From CALNBC01 sp050945915 (lineage in GTDB: Bacteria; Bacillota; Clostridia; Christensenellales; CALWSW01): a stretch of DNA of 28,709 nt. Below are positions 1 to 7,031 of this stretch, piece by piece. The DNA lies in NCBI GenBank assembly GCA_050945915.1, contig JBMNTV010000019.1, positions 1 through 28,709 of the forward strand. The letters are read 5' to 3'. Below the pieces are notes generated by a model. It worked only from the letters and a program-made list of their open reading frames with translations. It ran no database searches and was not told the DNA's origin. The position numbers and the translations under genes were made by a program. Every line of letters starts with the position of its first letter. Within the stretch, counting starts at the first letter, position 1.

Positions 1-2
1 TT

Positions 3-254
3 GAACTTGAGACGATTATCGCGCAAAAGGAAGAAGCAAGGCAAACTGCCAGCCCGGCGAAGATTGAAATGCTGCTTCGCAATGCCCACGCCCAGTTCCG
101 CAGTGAAGATTATGATTCTGTGAAACTCGCTGTTGAGAGCTGCGTCGCAAAAATAGAGGCGGATCCCGATGGAAGCTTTACACTTCATCTCGGAATCCGC
201 CTTACGGGGTTGGGACAGGTCGTCCCTCAAGTTGGCTCCCCAGGTAGGGTTTGA
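3..254 (+). CDS. Site-specific recombinase, C-terminal fragment (cut by window edge)
   Basis: This open frame enters from the left edge and stops at 252-254, so only about 83 C-terminal residues are visible. They show a charged helical stretch, then a short helix-strand ending (KIEADPDGSFTLHL). This resembles the C-terminal tail after the coiled coil in large serine recombinases of Firmicutes mobile elements. No catalytic domain is in the window, so the family call rests on this tail alone. The last eight or so codons lie inside the 3' end of the minus-strand tRNA-Asn gene at 233-307. This suggests that an element carrying this gene integrated at that tRNA end, or that the stop codon was supplied by the target. 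It could also be an unrelated protein with a similar tail. Confidence 0.55.
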   Translation, partial: ELETIIAQKEEARQTASPAKIEMLLRNAHAQFRSEDYDSVKLAVESCVAKIEADPDGSFTLHLGIRLTGLGQVVPQVGSPGRV

Positions 255-307
255 ACCTACGACCCTCCGGTTAACAGCCGGATGCTCTACCGCTGAGCTA
301 CTGAGGA
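233..307 (-). tRNA. tRNA-Asn (anticodon GTT)
   Basis: Read on the minus strand, the sequence folds into a complete cloverleaf of 75 bases. It has a 7-bp acceptor stem (TCCTCAG with CTGGGGA), a D arm GCTC/GAGC and an anticodon arm TCCGG/CCGGA around loop CTGTTAA, giving anticodon GTT. It also has a 5-base variable loop, a T arm GTAGG/CCTAC with loop TTCAAAC, a G discriminator and an encoded CCA end. Its 3' end points left, toward the recombinase fragment. Confidence 0.97.
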
Positions 308-334
308 ATATCTTTATTTTTACGCGCAAGATGA

Positions 335-363
335 ATTATAAAGCAAAGCGAGAATAAATGCAA
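335..363 (-). promoter_or_regulatory. Sigma-A-type promoter of tRNA-Asn
   Basis: On the minus strand there is a -35 box TTGCAT (363-358), a 17-bp spacer and a perfect -10 box TATAAT (340-335). Transcription would start near 328, about 20 bases before the mature tRNA 5' end at 307. Confidence 0.85.
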
Positions 364-516
364 GCCCCAAAAGCATTTTTTTATTTCCATTTTTCAAATC
401 AGGTCCGTTTTTGGTTGGTACAGCCAAAATTGGATCCATGCATATACTGTAACAGGGGTTTCGCATGCCAACAGCCACGAAATGCCGCGACCGAACCGTT
501 ATGCTACAAACCAGGG

Positions 517-569
517 AAGGCCGTTCGCTCCGGCCTTTTCCGAATCTGGCGGGCGAGCGCTCCGCCCGC
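517..569 (+). terminator. Two tandem hairpins ahead of the phage-type cassette
   Basis: The first hairpin has a 7-bp stem AAGGCCG/CGGCCTT (517-523 and 531-537) followed by a short T run, as in an intrinsic terminator. The second has a 7-bp stem GCGGGCG/CGCCCGC (549-555 and 563-569) and lies 17 bases before the tail-gene start. The first could end transcription arriving from the left; the second may be part of the cassette's leader. The rest of 308-586 holds the tRNA promoter and no convincing gene. Confidence 0.5.
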
Positions 570-586
570 GGCAAAACGGAGGCAAC

Positions 587-1183
587 ATGGCATTGACAGA
601 AAGAAAGATCGGCGCCTGGACCAATCCCGTCTCCGCCGAGTCCGACAGACCCGCGCGCACAGCCGCAGAAATGAAGGCAATCTTCGACAGCAACTCCAAT
701 CAGCTCAAGGACGCTTTGAACGGCCTGGTGGACGATCTGGTTTCCCCGACCGCCGCAAGCCAGATCGGCAGCGCAGCCATCGAAAGGATCAGCGGCGCGA
801 CTGTGTTTGAGCAGCTTGTGTCGTTAAGGGATTACGCGGAAAGCATGGGGATCGACAACGGCACCCTCGTGTCCGTCAACGGCCAAACAGGCAAGAACAT
901 CACCCTGACGCCCGCGGACCTGGGGGCGGCGAAAGCGCCCGTCGCTTTCGTGGTTGCGCTGGCGGCAGACGGCTGGGAAGGAACCGGGCCATACGCCCAA
1001 AGCGTCACGGCTTCCGGCGTCACCGCCCATTCCATCGTGGATGTCTCTCCCAGCCCGGAGAGTTTTCTCCAATATTGTGCGTACGCGGTGCGCGCCGTCG
1101 ACCAGGGAGAGGATACGCTGCTCTTTGTGGCGGAGGCGCTTCCCGAAGCCGAACTCTTTGCCCATGTGCGCATCACGGCTTAA
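587..1183 (+). CDS. Phage tail fibre / baseplate-type protein
   Basis: A 198-residue protein. The ATG at 587 is chosen because GGAGG lies just upstream; longer in-frame starts have no such site. The N-terminus (about 10-50) contains the pattern RTAAEMKAIFDSNSNQLKDAL, similar to the opening of many Clostridia prophage tail or upper-baseplate proteins, where a trimerising helix follows a Pro/Arg-rich segment. Residues around 98-115 carry VNGQTGKNITLTPADLGA, a repeat unit widely seen in phage tail-fibre shafts. The C-terminal half is probably a small beta-rich tip domain. An endolysin and a holin follow, the usual order at the end of a phage late operon. No capsid, portal or terminase gene is visible. 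The phage origin is fairly sure; the exact role in the tail is inferred. Confidence 0.7.
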   Translation: MALTERKIGAWTNPVSAESDRPARTAAEMKAIFDSNSNQLKDALNGLVDDLVSPTAASQIGSAAIERISGATVFEQLVSLRDYAESMGIDNGTLVSVNGQTGKNITLTPADLGAAKAPVAFVVALAADGWEGTGPYAQSVTASGVTAHSIVDVSPSPESFLQYCAYAVRAVDQGEDTLLFVAEALPEAELFAHVRITA

Positions 1184-1227
1184 CGCCCGGCTGTTGGCAA
1201 ATCCCCCGCAACAAGGAGGTAAACCGC

Positions 1228-1929
1228 ATGGTAAAAACATATTCAGCATCCCAAAAGGGGGAAAAACTCACAAAAAACTTTACCGTGGGCGATTTTTGGG
1301 CCTGCGAAAGGCACAAAACCATCAATCTGGACACGGTTCTGGCTCAGATCTTTGAAAAGTTTTATCAGCACTTTGGCAAGCGCCCCCATCTTCGCACCGA
1401 CGCCAAGGGCCGGTTCGTCGAAACCGCCGGATACCGCGATTCCGTGAACTGGAACGGCAGCAAAACCAGCCAGCACTGCTACGGAAAAGCGGTGGACTTC
1501 GCCATCGACGGCGTCAGCGCCTATGAGCTTGCGAAGTTCGCGGAAACCCTGCCGGAAATCGGCGGGATCGGGCTGTATTTGGCCAAGTCCGGCGAGCTTC
1601 ACAAGGAAAAACACATCCACATCGACACCCGCGTCAAGCGCACCCTGTGGGGCTGGAACGGCCTGACCAGCGGCACCAACACCCCCGGACACGGCGGTAT
1701 CCCCTGCGTGTTCCGATACGTTCCGGCAAAACTTCAACGCTCCGCAGCCATCGAGGACCTGCAGCGCAAGTTGAACAGCCTGGGCTATGACGCGGGCAAG
1801 CCGGACGGCATCTACGGCCAGCAGACCAAGGCGGCGGTGACGGCGTTCCAAAAAAAGCACGGCTTGAAGGCGGACGGGATATTCGGAAAGGCGACCAATA
1901 AAAAGCTGGGGCTTTTTGATTGGTCGTGA
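1228..1929 (+). CDS. Endolysin: M15-type peptidase with peptidoglycan-binding domain
   Basis: A 233-residue cell-wall hydrolase. The ATG at 1228 follows AAGGAGG with good spacing. The N-terminal domain (about 15-150) belongs to the zinc peptidase M15 family. The zinc-binding pattern SxHxxGxAxD is visible with H83 and D90, and the HxH pair is H129/H131. These enzymes cut peptide bonds in the peptidoglycan stem. The C-terminal 65 residues form a PG_binding_1 domain (AIEDLQRKLNSLGYDAG ... DGIYGQQTKAAVTAFQ), which anchors the enzyme to the wall. There is no signal peptide, so release would depend on the holin encoded 14 bases downstream. The neighbours and domain order fit a phage lysis enzyme; a domesticated wall hydrolase is the alternative. 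Confidence 0.88.
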   Translation: MVKTYSASQKGEKLTKNFTVGDFWACERHKTINLDTVLAQIFEKFYQHFGKRPHLRTDAKGRFVETAGYRDSVNWNGSKTSQHCYGKAVDFAIDGVSAYELAKFAETLPEIGGIGLYLAKSGELHKEKHIHIDTRVKRTLWGWNGLTSGTNTPGHGGIPCVFRYVPAKLQRSAAIEDLQRKLNSLGYDAGKPDGIYGQQTKAAVTAFQKKHGLKADGIFGKATNKKLGLFDWS

Positions 1930-1943
1930 AGGGAGAGGCTCTG

Positions 1944-2288
1944 ATGGGCGAATTCTTTACCTGGGGCGCGCTGGGCACCTATGCGGGCGCGCTGCTGGCC
2001 ACTACGCTGATCACCCAGTTGTTCAAAGGCGTCGCCTTCATCAAAAAAATCCCCACCAGGATTTTTTCCTATCTCGTCGCCTTTGTCGTGCTCGTCCTTT
2101 CCCAGCTCTTTACCGAGCAGTTTGACCTTTCCGCCATCGCCCTGTGCCTGATCAACGCCGCCGTCGTCAGCCTTGCCAGTAACGGCGCATACGACACGGC
2201 CTGCATGTTGAACGGCATCGGCAAAACCCAGTCCGCCGCCCCGAAGGAAACAGACCCGAAGAGCGAGGAACCGGGTTCCCCCAAATAA
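1944..2288 (+). CDS. Holin-like small membrane protein
   Basis: A 114-residue protein starting at ATG 1944 after GGGAGAGG; an ATG 24 bases earlier overlaps the endolysin end and is less well placed. It has two or three hydrophobic segments (about 8-28, 40-58 and 61-80) and a polar, charged C-terminal tail rich in K, E and P. This is the usual plan of phage holins, which make membrane pores that let the endolysin reach the wall. The position directly after the endolysin gene supports the call. Sequence similarity to a specific holin family cannot be proven by eye. Confidence 0.72.
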   Translation: MGEFFTWGALGTYAGALLATTLITQLFKGVAFIKKIPTRIFSYLVAFVVLVLSQLFTEQFDLSAIALCLINAAVVSLASNGAYDTACMLNGIGKTQSAAPKETDPKSEEPGSPK

Positions 2289-2312
2289 CTGCATTTGCGG
2301 CCAAAAAGCCTG

Positions 2313-2334
2313 CGGGCGGGAGCATTCCCGCCCG
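2313..2334. terminator. Convergent terminator between holin gene and minus-strand genes
   Basis: A 9-bp GC-rich stem CGGGCGGGA/TCCCGCCCG (2313-2321 and 2326-2334) with a 4-base loop sits between two converging genes. TTTCGCTTTATT follows on the + side, and CAGGCTTTTTGG on the minus side, so it may serve both strands. Confidence 0.75.
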
Positions 2335-2341
2335 TTTCGCT

Positions 2342-2563
2342 TTATTGTTTGCCAAAAAGAATGCCGCATCCTGCGCCCAGCATGATGCCTATGCACATGC
2401 CAAGCAGCATATCGCCCAGCGTAATGCCCAAGGACATCCCCAGACACATTCCCAGGGCGATTCCGTAAAGGGGGGCGTTTTTGCGCTCGTCATCCTGCGA
2501 TTTGTCTTTTTTCGGTTCCGGATACTCCTGTTCGCGCTCCGGCGCGTCGTTTTGCTCTTTCAT
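2342..2563 (-). CDS. Small glycine-zipper membrane protein
   Basis: A 73-residue protein. Residues 1-30 are highly charged and polar (E, D, K, P, Q). Residues 31-73 are hydrophobic with glycine at nearly every fourth position (GIALGMCLGMSLGITLGDML), the pattern of a glycine zipper in which helices pack tightly in the membrane. The start ATG at 2563 overlaps the stop of the upstream DUF3267 gene as ATGA, and a strong AGGAGGTG lies within that gene's last codons, so the two are translationally coupled. Small proteins of this design occur widely in Clostridia and have no known function. The gene is very likely real; its role is unknown. Confidence 0.72.
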   Translation of the reverse strand: MKEQNDAPEREQEYPEPKKDKSQDDERKNAPLYGIALGMCLGMSLGITLGDMLLGMCIGIMLGAGCGILFGKQ

Positions 2564-3189
2564 TCGGCACCTCCTGATGAATCCTTCGGCATGAACCAGT
2601 AAGAGTGGAACCCCGAAAGCTGCTGCATGCTTCCTTTGGGCATCTGGCGAAGGGCGTTGAAGGCATTCAGGTAATCCCCCACCCCGCCCAGCACCGCCAT
2701 GACGGAAAAGGAAAACAGCAGATTGCTGCGCACCTCGCCATAGGGCAGCACCGCCCAGACCAGAAGGGGCAACCAGCCCAGCACCAGATTCGGCAACAGG
2801 CTCATGAAAATGAAGCGACCCTTGCTGATGGGCTGCACGCAGACCACGAACAGCATCATGTGCCTGAAGGAAACGTAAAGCTCCACCTCGTGCCCCCTGC
2901 TAAAGCAGATCGCGTGCAACAGCTCGTGGGGCAGCAGGGCAAAAAGAAACAGCAGCGCCCCCAGATACAGATACGGGCTGAAAAGGTTCAGCTTGAACCC
3001 TCCGGAAAAAGCGGCGGAAAGCAGCACCACCAGAGCGACGAGCAATACCGTGGGAACCGCGAAGCGGAAGGCGGCTTTCGTCAGCTCCTCCGGCGTTTCC
3101 GGCTCGTCAAATCTGACGGCGTCAGCGGGAAGCTCCCCCTTTGGGGGCTGTTCCTCCCCCTTGTAATTCCCTTTGTAAATCAGTTTCAA
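2560..3189 (-). CDS. DUF3267 family putative zinc metalloprotease, membrane-bound
   Basis: A 209-residue protein starting with TTG at 3189, preceded by AAAGGG on the minus strand. It has a charged N-terminus of about 40 residues, then four or five hydrophobic segments. A HELLHA motif (HExxH zinc-binding type) lies at the end of the second segment, near residue 89. Membrane proteins with this motif and layout form the DUF3267 (putative zincin) family. Their substrates are unknown, and the motif suggests a peptidase acting in or near the membrane. It overlaps the glycine-zipper gene downstream by 4 bases, so the two proteins may work together. That link is inference. Confidence 0.78.
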   Translation of the reverse strand: MKLIYKGNYKGEEQPPKGELPADAVRFDEPETPEELTKAAFRFAVPTVLLVALVVLLSAAFSGGFKLNLFSPYLYLGALLFLFALLPHELLHAICFSRGHEVELYVSFRHMMLFVVCVQPISKGRFIFMSLLPNLVLGWLPLLVWAVLPYGEVRSNLLFSFSVMAVLGGVGDYLNAFNALRQMPKGSMQQLSGFHSYWFMPKDSSGGAE

Positions 3190-3275
3190 CGCAAAAACCC
3201 TTTCTGGGATGTCTTCCGTAATACTCGCTTGCGCCCCGCCCTTTGGTAAAGGGTAGCCTTTTGGTCTGCCGCCCC

Positions 3276-3308
3276 AAAAAAGCGGCCCGCCAAAGCAGAA
3301 GGCGGACC
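3276..3308 (-). terminator. Intrinsic terminator after the unknown membrane-protein gene
   Basis: On the minus strand an 8-bp stem GGTCCGCC/GGCGGGCC (3308-3301 and 3291-3284, one G-T pair) with a 9-base loop is followed by GC and six T. It ends transcription from the gene at 3436-4137 and separates it from the DUF3267 pair. The remainder of 3190-3435 shows no gene. Confidence 0.75.
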
Positions 3309-3435
3309 CGTATCCCCCAAGCCGCGGCTGACTTGCCTTTTGCGCATCGAGTCAGTACAATGAAACAAACGCCGGAACTCCTTTGATTTGGGGCGTGAGC
3401 CAAGATGCGTTCCCGCCGCTTTGCGCAGCAAACCG

Positions 3436-4137
3436 TCACAATAAAAACAGTAGCGCGATCCCCAGCCCCAGGGCCGAAACAGAAGCCGCGCCCAGGGCAA
3501 ACAGCCTTTTCTTTGCGGCTGCCCCCAGGGTCAGCGCCAGCCGCTGCCCGCCGTGGCGCAGGGTGTAGGCGCGGAGCATCCCGTAACGCGTGCGCTCCAT
3601 CTTCAAAAGCAGCATTTCGCTCAAGCGGTAAAGCGCAGCCATCAAAAAGACCATCGCCGGCAGGGCAAGCACAAGCATCAGCGGCGCCCCCGCGGAAGGG
3701 GCCTTGCGCAACAACGCGGAAAGCAGAAAAATATACCCCGCGGGCGGCAGCACAAAGGCGGGAAAATACAGCGCAGCCCGAAGCAGGAAGTTCACCGCCC
3801 GATAAGAGAAGGGCTCTTTGTATTCGATCAGGGACCGAAGCTCCGAAAAGCTGTAATACGCCGAGGGGTCAAAGGAGGTCAGCGATTCGCCCCTTCTGTA
3901 CCGGATGGATTTGAGTTCAAGAAGGAGGGTGAAATAGCTGTCGTCGATATCGTATTCCCCCAAAAGGCTGACGGAAAGGATCCTTTTTCCGGAAGCGCGC
4001 AGGGAATACAACCCGCCCAGAATGAGCGAGTCCAGCACCTTTTTGGAACAGGAAAAGCGGTGCAACACCGGCACATCGTCCTTGAGGGTGTCCAGCTCAG
4101 CGAAATAGGTCACATGGGAACCGGCGGCGCTTTCCAC
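3436..4137 (-). CDS. Unknown membrane protein (start uncertain)
   Basis: At least 233 residues; I do not recognise the family. The N-terminal half (about 1-115) is soluble and mixed, with many aromatic residues. The C-terminal half has four hydrophobic segments, including a final one at the very end (ALGLGIALLFLL). From the GTG at 4137 the gene has no ribosome binding site. A perfect TAGGAGG lies at 4192-4186, and the frame stays open up to it. The only plausible start at normal spacing is CTG at 4176, which would add 13 residues (LPSLFLEDLLLFC) that read as natural protein. Both the promoter and this site suggest that the real start is upstream of 4137. A terminator follows the gene, so it is probably transcribed alone. 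Confidence 0.6.
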   Translation of the reverse strand: MESAAGSHVTYFAELDTLKDDVPVLHRFSCSKKVLDSLILGGLYSLRASGKRILSVSLLGEYDIDDSYFTLLLELKSIRYRRGESLTSFDPSAYYSFSELRSLIEYKEPFSYRAVNFLLRAALYFPAFVLPPAGYIFLLSALLRKAPSAGAPLMLVLALPAMVFLMAALYRLSEMLLLKMERTRYGMLRAYTLRHGGQRLALTLGAAAKKRLFALGAASVSALGLGIALLFLL

Positions 4138-4222
4138 GCAAAAAAGCAGCAGGTCTTCCAGAAAAAGGGAGGGCAGCTCGTCACACCTCCTATGTATTAC
4201 TAAAATTGACTGATATACTTAC

Positions 4223-4251
4223 ATTATACACCATTTGGGCGCCGCGCCCAA
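4223..4251 (-). promoter_or_regulatory. Promoter of the unknown membrane-protein gene
   Basis: On the minus strand there is a perfect -10 box TATAAT (4228-4223) and a weak -35 TTGGGC (4251-4246), separated by 17 bp. It lies about 30 bases before the AGGAGG of the gene. The -35 region is also part of the GC-rich dyad GGGCGC/GCGCCC. Confidence 0.65.
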
Positions 4252-4272
4252 CCCTTTGCAAAGGAGTGAGCC

Positions 4273-5646
4273 TTGAAGAAATCCTTCCCGTTTTCAAAGG
4301 CTTTTGGCCCTGTGGCAGGGATGCTGAAAGCCTATGAAAAAAAGAACCCCGCCCGCTTCCACATGCCCGGACACAAGGGTTTTTTGCACCCCTGGGATGT
4401 GACGGAGGTTTCCGAAACGGACAATCTGCTCGCCCCTTCGGGTGCGCTTCTTCTGGCGCAGCAGGAGCTAGCGGCGGCCTATGGCGCGAAAGTCGCGCTA
4501 TTTTGCACCGGCGGCGCCACCACCGGCGTGATCGCCATGCTCCTCGCCCTGCCGAAACACTGCACGATAGCCCTTTGCCGAAACGCCCACAGGAGCGCGG
4601 TTTCAGGCCTTGTGCTGGGGGGCCACAAGCCGGTCTGGCTGCTGCCGGATCGCGCAGGCAGCGGGTACGGCCAGGTTTGCGCCGCTTCCGTCGAGACCGC
4701 CCTGAAGCAAAACCCGAACACCAAAGCGGTGCTGGTCACTTCTCCGGATTACATGGGCCGCTGCGCGGATCTTGGCGCCATCCGCCGCGTCTGCAAACAG
4801 CATGGCGCGCTGCTTTTGGTGGACGGCGCCCACGGCGCCCACTTCGCCCTGTCCGACGCCCTGCCAGATTCCCCCGGCCGTTTCGCGGATTTGTGGGTGA
4901 CCAGCGCCCACAAGACCCTTCCCTGCCCAAATTCGGGGGCGTATCTGTTCGGAAACGCTTGCGATGAAGCGGAAAGGCTGAAGGACGCTTTGTTTCTGGT
5001 GCATACCACCAGCCCTTCCTTTTTGCTGCTGAGCGCTTTGGATTCCGCCTGGCGCACCGCGAGGGAATGGGATTATCCGGGGCACATCGCGCGGCTGGAT
5101 GCCGTCCGAAAGCGCATCGCCGACGTTGATGGGCTGGCCCCCTTCCCCAAAGCCCGCCCCGGCGTTTTCGCAACCGACCCCACCCGGCTGACGATCGACC
5201 TTTCCGGCAGGGGGTTGACGGGTTACGAAGCGGACGCGCTTTTGCAGCAAGCTGGGGTGTTTTTGGAGATGGCAGACGGGGAACACCTCGTGGCCATCAC
5301 CTCCCCCCTCGATCCGGACGAATGGTACGACAGGCTGATTCTCGGCCTTTCCGCCCTGCCCCAAAGGCCGCCAAAAGCCCGCTGTGACCCCTTGCTCCCC
5401 CCGCTTCCGAAAGCCGCGATGCTCCCCCGGGACGCGTTTTTTTCCAAACGGGAGCTCGTTCCTTTGCGCGAATCCACGGGCAGGGTCTGCGCGGAGAGCT
5501 TTGGCGTCTATCCCCCCGGTTGCGCCGCAGCCGCCCCCGGAGAGCTGATCGACCAAGAAGTCGTAGAGGCCATGCTTTCCGCCGTTCGCCAGGGAGCCGC
5601 GCTTTTTGGCGTGACCGGGGGAAAGGTTCAGGTTATAATGGATTGA
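4273..5646 (+). CDS. yaaO: Orn/Lys/Arg decarboxylase family protein, YaaO-like (PLP enzyme)
   Basis: A 457-residue protein starting with TTG at 4273 after AAAGGAG. It is the short Gram-positive form of the fold-type I basic amino acid decarboxylases, without the N-terminal wing domain of the E. coli enzymes. Visible marks are FHMPGHKG (29-36), the cofactor aspartate and histidine in LLVDGAHGAH (D184) and the PLP lysine in TSAHKTLP (K214). A C-terminal YPPG motif is typical of the family. The expected reaction is removal of the carboxyl group of arginine, lysine or ornithine to give a polyamine precursor; which substrate is used cannot be read from the sequence. In Bacillus the relative yaaO lies just before tmk and holB, and here it heads the same kind of cluster. 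Confidence 0.88.
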   Translation: MKKSFPFSKAFGPVAGMLKAYEKKNPARFHMPGHKGFLHPWDVTEVSETDNLLAPSGALLLAQQELAAAYGAKVALFCTGGATTGVIAMLLALPKHCTIALCRNAHRSAVSGLVLGGHKPVWLLPDRAGSGYGQVCAASVETALKQNPNTKAVLVTSPDYMGRCADLGAIRRVCKQHGALLLVDGAHGAHFALSDALPDSPGRFADLWVTSAHKTLPCPNSGAYLFGNACDEAERLKDALFLVHTTSPSFLLLSALDSAWRTAREWDYPGHIARLDAVRKRIADVDGLAPFPKARPGVFATDPTRLTIDLSGRGLTGYEADALLQQAGVFLEMADGEHLVAITSPLDPDEWYDRLILGLSALPQRPPKARCDPLLPPLPKAAMLPRDAFFSKRELVPLRESTGRVCAESFGVYPPGCAAAAPGELIDQEVVEAMLSAVRQGAALFGVTGGKVQVIMD

Positions 5647-5689
5647 CCGGCGGGGGCTCCCCCGTTTCAACACTTTTTAGGAGATGACC

Positions 5690-6331
5690 ATGCGCTTTCA
5701 AAACGTACTGATGGATTTCGACGGCACCATCGCCCGCACAGGGGACGGCATCATCAACGGCGTGAAATACGCCTGCCAGAAGATGGGTTATACAGAAGGT
5801 AACCCCTGGGAAGACTGGAGGCGATACATCGGCCCCACGGTTTATAAGTTCACCACCAGCGTGCTGGGCATGAGCGAAGCCCAAAGGGACGAGTTCATGA
5901 CCCATTACGCCGATTATTACAAGAAAAAGGGCATCTACGAAGGCCCGGCATACCCCGGCATGGCGGAACTGATCGCCGATCTGAAAAACGGCGGCGCGAA
6001 GGTCTATGTCTGCACCTGCAAGCCGGAGGAGCTGACCTTCCTTTGCATCGACTATTTGAAGCTGACCTTTGACGGCGTCGTCGCCATGATCCCCGGACGG
6101 GCCACCAAGGACGAGGTGGTGCAGCACTGCCTGAACACGTACGGGCTGGACCCGAAACAATCCGTCATGATCGGCGACCGGGACAGCGACGTGTATTCCG
6201 GCAAAAAATTCGGAACCGCCACCATCGGCGTGACCTATGGCTACGGCTCGGTGGAGGAGATGACGGGCTGCGGGGCGGACTTTGTCGCCCACAGCGTGGA
6301 AGAGTTGCGAGGGATTCTGACGGGGGAATAA
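5690..6331 (+). CDS. HAD-family phosphatase (phosphoglycolate phosphatase-like), copy 1
   Basis: A 213-residue haloacid dehalogenase-superfamily hydrolase. ATG 5690 is preferred over ATG 5684 because AGGAG ends directly at 5683. Motif I is DFDGT, with nucleophile D9 and acid/base D11. Motif II falls in VYVCTCKPE (Thr), the lysine is nearby, and motif IV is MIGDRDSDV. A helical cap of about 65 residues lies between motifs I and II, as in the Gph/PgmB class. The next gene is a clear paralogue with the same landmarks (VYVCTSKPE, YGYGLVDEL), so the pair arose by tandem duplication. The substrate is unknown; family members remove phosphate from sugar phosphates, phosphoglycolate or nucleotides. 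The location is odd: tmk often occupies this place in related clusters. Confidence 0.88.
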   Translation: MRFQNVLMDFDGTIARTGDGIINGVKYACQKMGYTEGNPWEDWRRYIGPTVYKFTTSVLGMSEAQRDEFMTHYADYYKKKGIYEGPAYPGMAELIADLKNGGAKVYVCTCKPEELTFLCIDYLKLTFDGVVAMIPGRATKDEVVQHCLNTYGLDPKQSVMIGDRDSDVYSGKKFGTATIGVTYGYGSVEEMTGCGADFVAHSVEELRGILTGE

Positions 6332-6383
6332 GGCCACATTGGGTGGCTTTTCCCCGTTTATCAACCATTTTTATGAGGTACTG

Positions 6384-7031
6384 ATGAAAAAAACACCCAA
6401 ATATTCCGCTGTTTTGTTCGACTTTGACGGCACGCTGGTCAACACCGGCCCGGGCATCGTCACCAGCATGGCCCACGCCGCGAAGGAGATGGGGGTAGAA
6501 CTTCCCCTTGAGGAAACCTGGCGGTTCATCGGCCCGCCGCTGACGGTGTTTGCCGCCTCCTTAGGCTATGACGACGCGTTTTCCAAAAAACTCATCGGCG
6601 AATTCCGCGCCCATTACAATACCATCGGCTGGAAGAACTCCCAACCCTACGACGGGATGCGGGAACTGCTTTTCGACCTGATGCAAGCCGGGGCGAAGGT
6701 GTACGTTTGCACCAGCAAGCCGGAAACCATCGCTTCCATGATGATGGACTACTATTCCCTGCCCTGCCATGGCGTGTGCGGGTCGGACGAGGCCGCCCAC
6801 CGGTTCGACAAGGCGGACATCATCCGCGTCGCCGCAGAGCGCTACGGCTTCCCCCTGGACCCTGCCACCGTCATGGTGGGGGACGCCCCCAGGGACATCA
6901 CCGCGGGCAGGGAATGCGGGCTTTCCACCATTTCCATCAGCTATGGCTACGGCCTTGTGGACGAGCTGGCCGCCGCCCGCGCCGACCACAGCGCAAAAAG
7001 CGTTTCCGAGCTTCGGGAGCTTTTGCTATGA
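6384..7031 (+). CDS. HAD-family phosphatase (phosphoglycolate phosphatase-like), copy 2
   Basis: A 215-residue paralogue of the preceding HAD enzyme. ATG 6384 follows GAGGT; a longer start at 6339 has no binding site. Motif I is DFDGT (D13, D15), motif II lies in VCTSKPE, and motif IV is MVGDAPRDI. Compared with copy 1 it has A-P-R in place of R-D-S in motif IV, and its cap region differs, so the two may have different substrates. Its stop overlaps the start of holB as ATGA, so it is co-translated with a replication gene. Whether this has functional meaning is unclear. Confidence 0.88.
   Translation: MKKTPKYSAVLFDFDGTLVNTGPGIVTSMAHAAKEMGVELPLEETWRFIGPPLTVFAASLGYDDAFSKKLIGEFRAHYNTIGWKNSQPYDGMRELLFDLMQAGAKVYVCTSKPETIASMMMDYYSLPCHGVCGSDEAAHRFDKADIIRVAAERYGFPLDPATVMVGDAPRDITAGRECGLSTISISYGYGLVDELAAARADHSAKSVSELRELLL

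Noticed and set aside
415..448. TTGGTA and TATACT as a promoter for the phage-type cassette
   Set aside because: The spacing of 22 bp is too long and the first hairpin would follow it.
320..574. Minus-strand frame of 84 codons with a hydrophobic end resembling a lipoprotein tail
   Set aside because: It overlaps the tRNA promoter and both hairpins, has no good ribosome binding site, and its sequence has no recognisable pattern.
4206..4230. TTGACT and TATACA as a + strand promoter for the decarboxylase gene
   Set aside because: The spacer would be only 13 bp; no better -10 box is found at 16-18 bp, so I did not call it.
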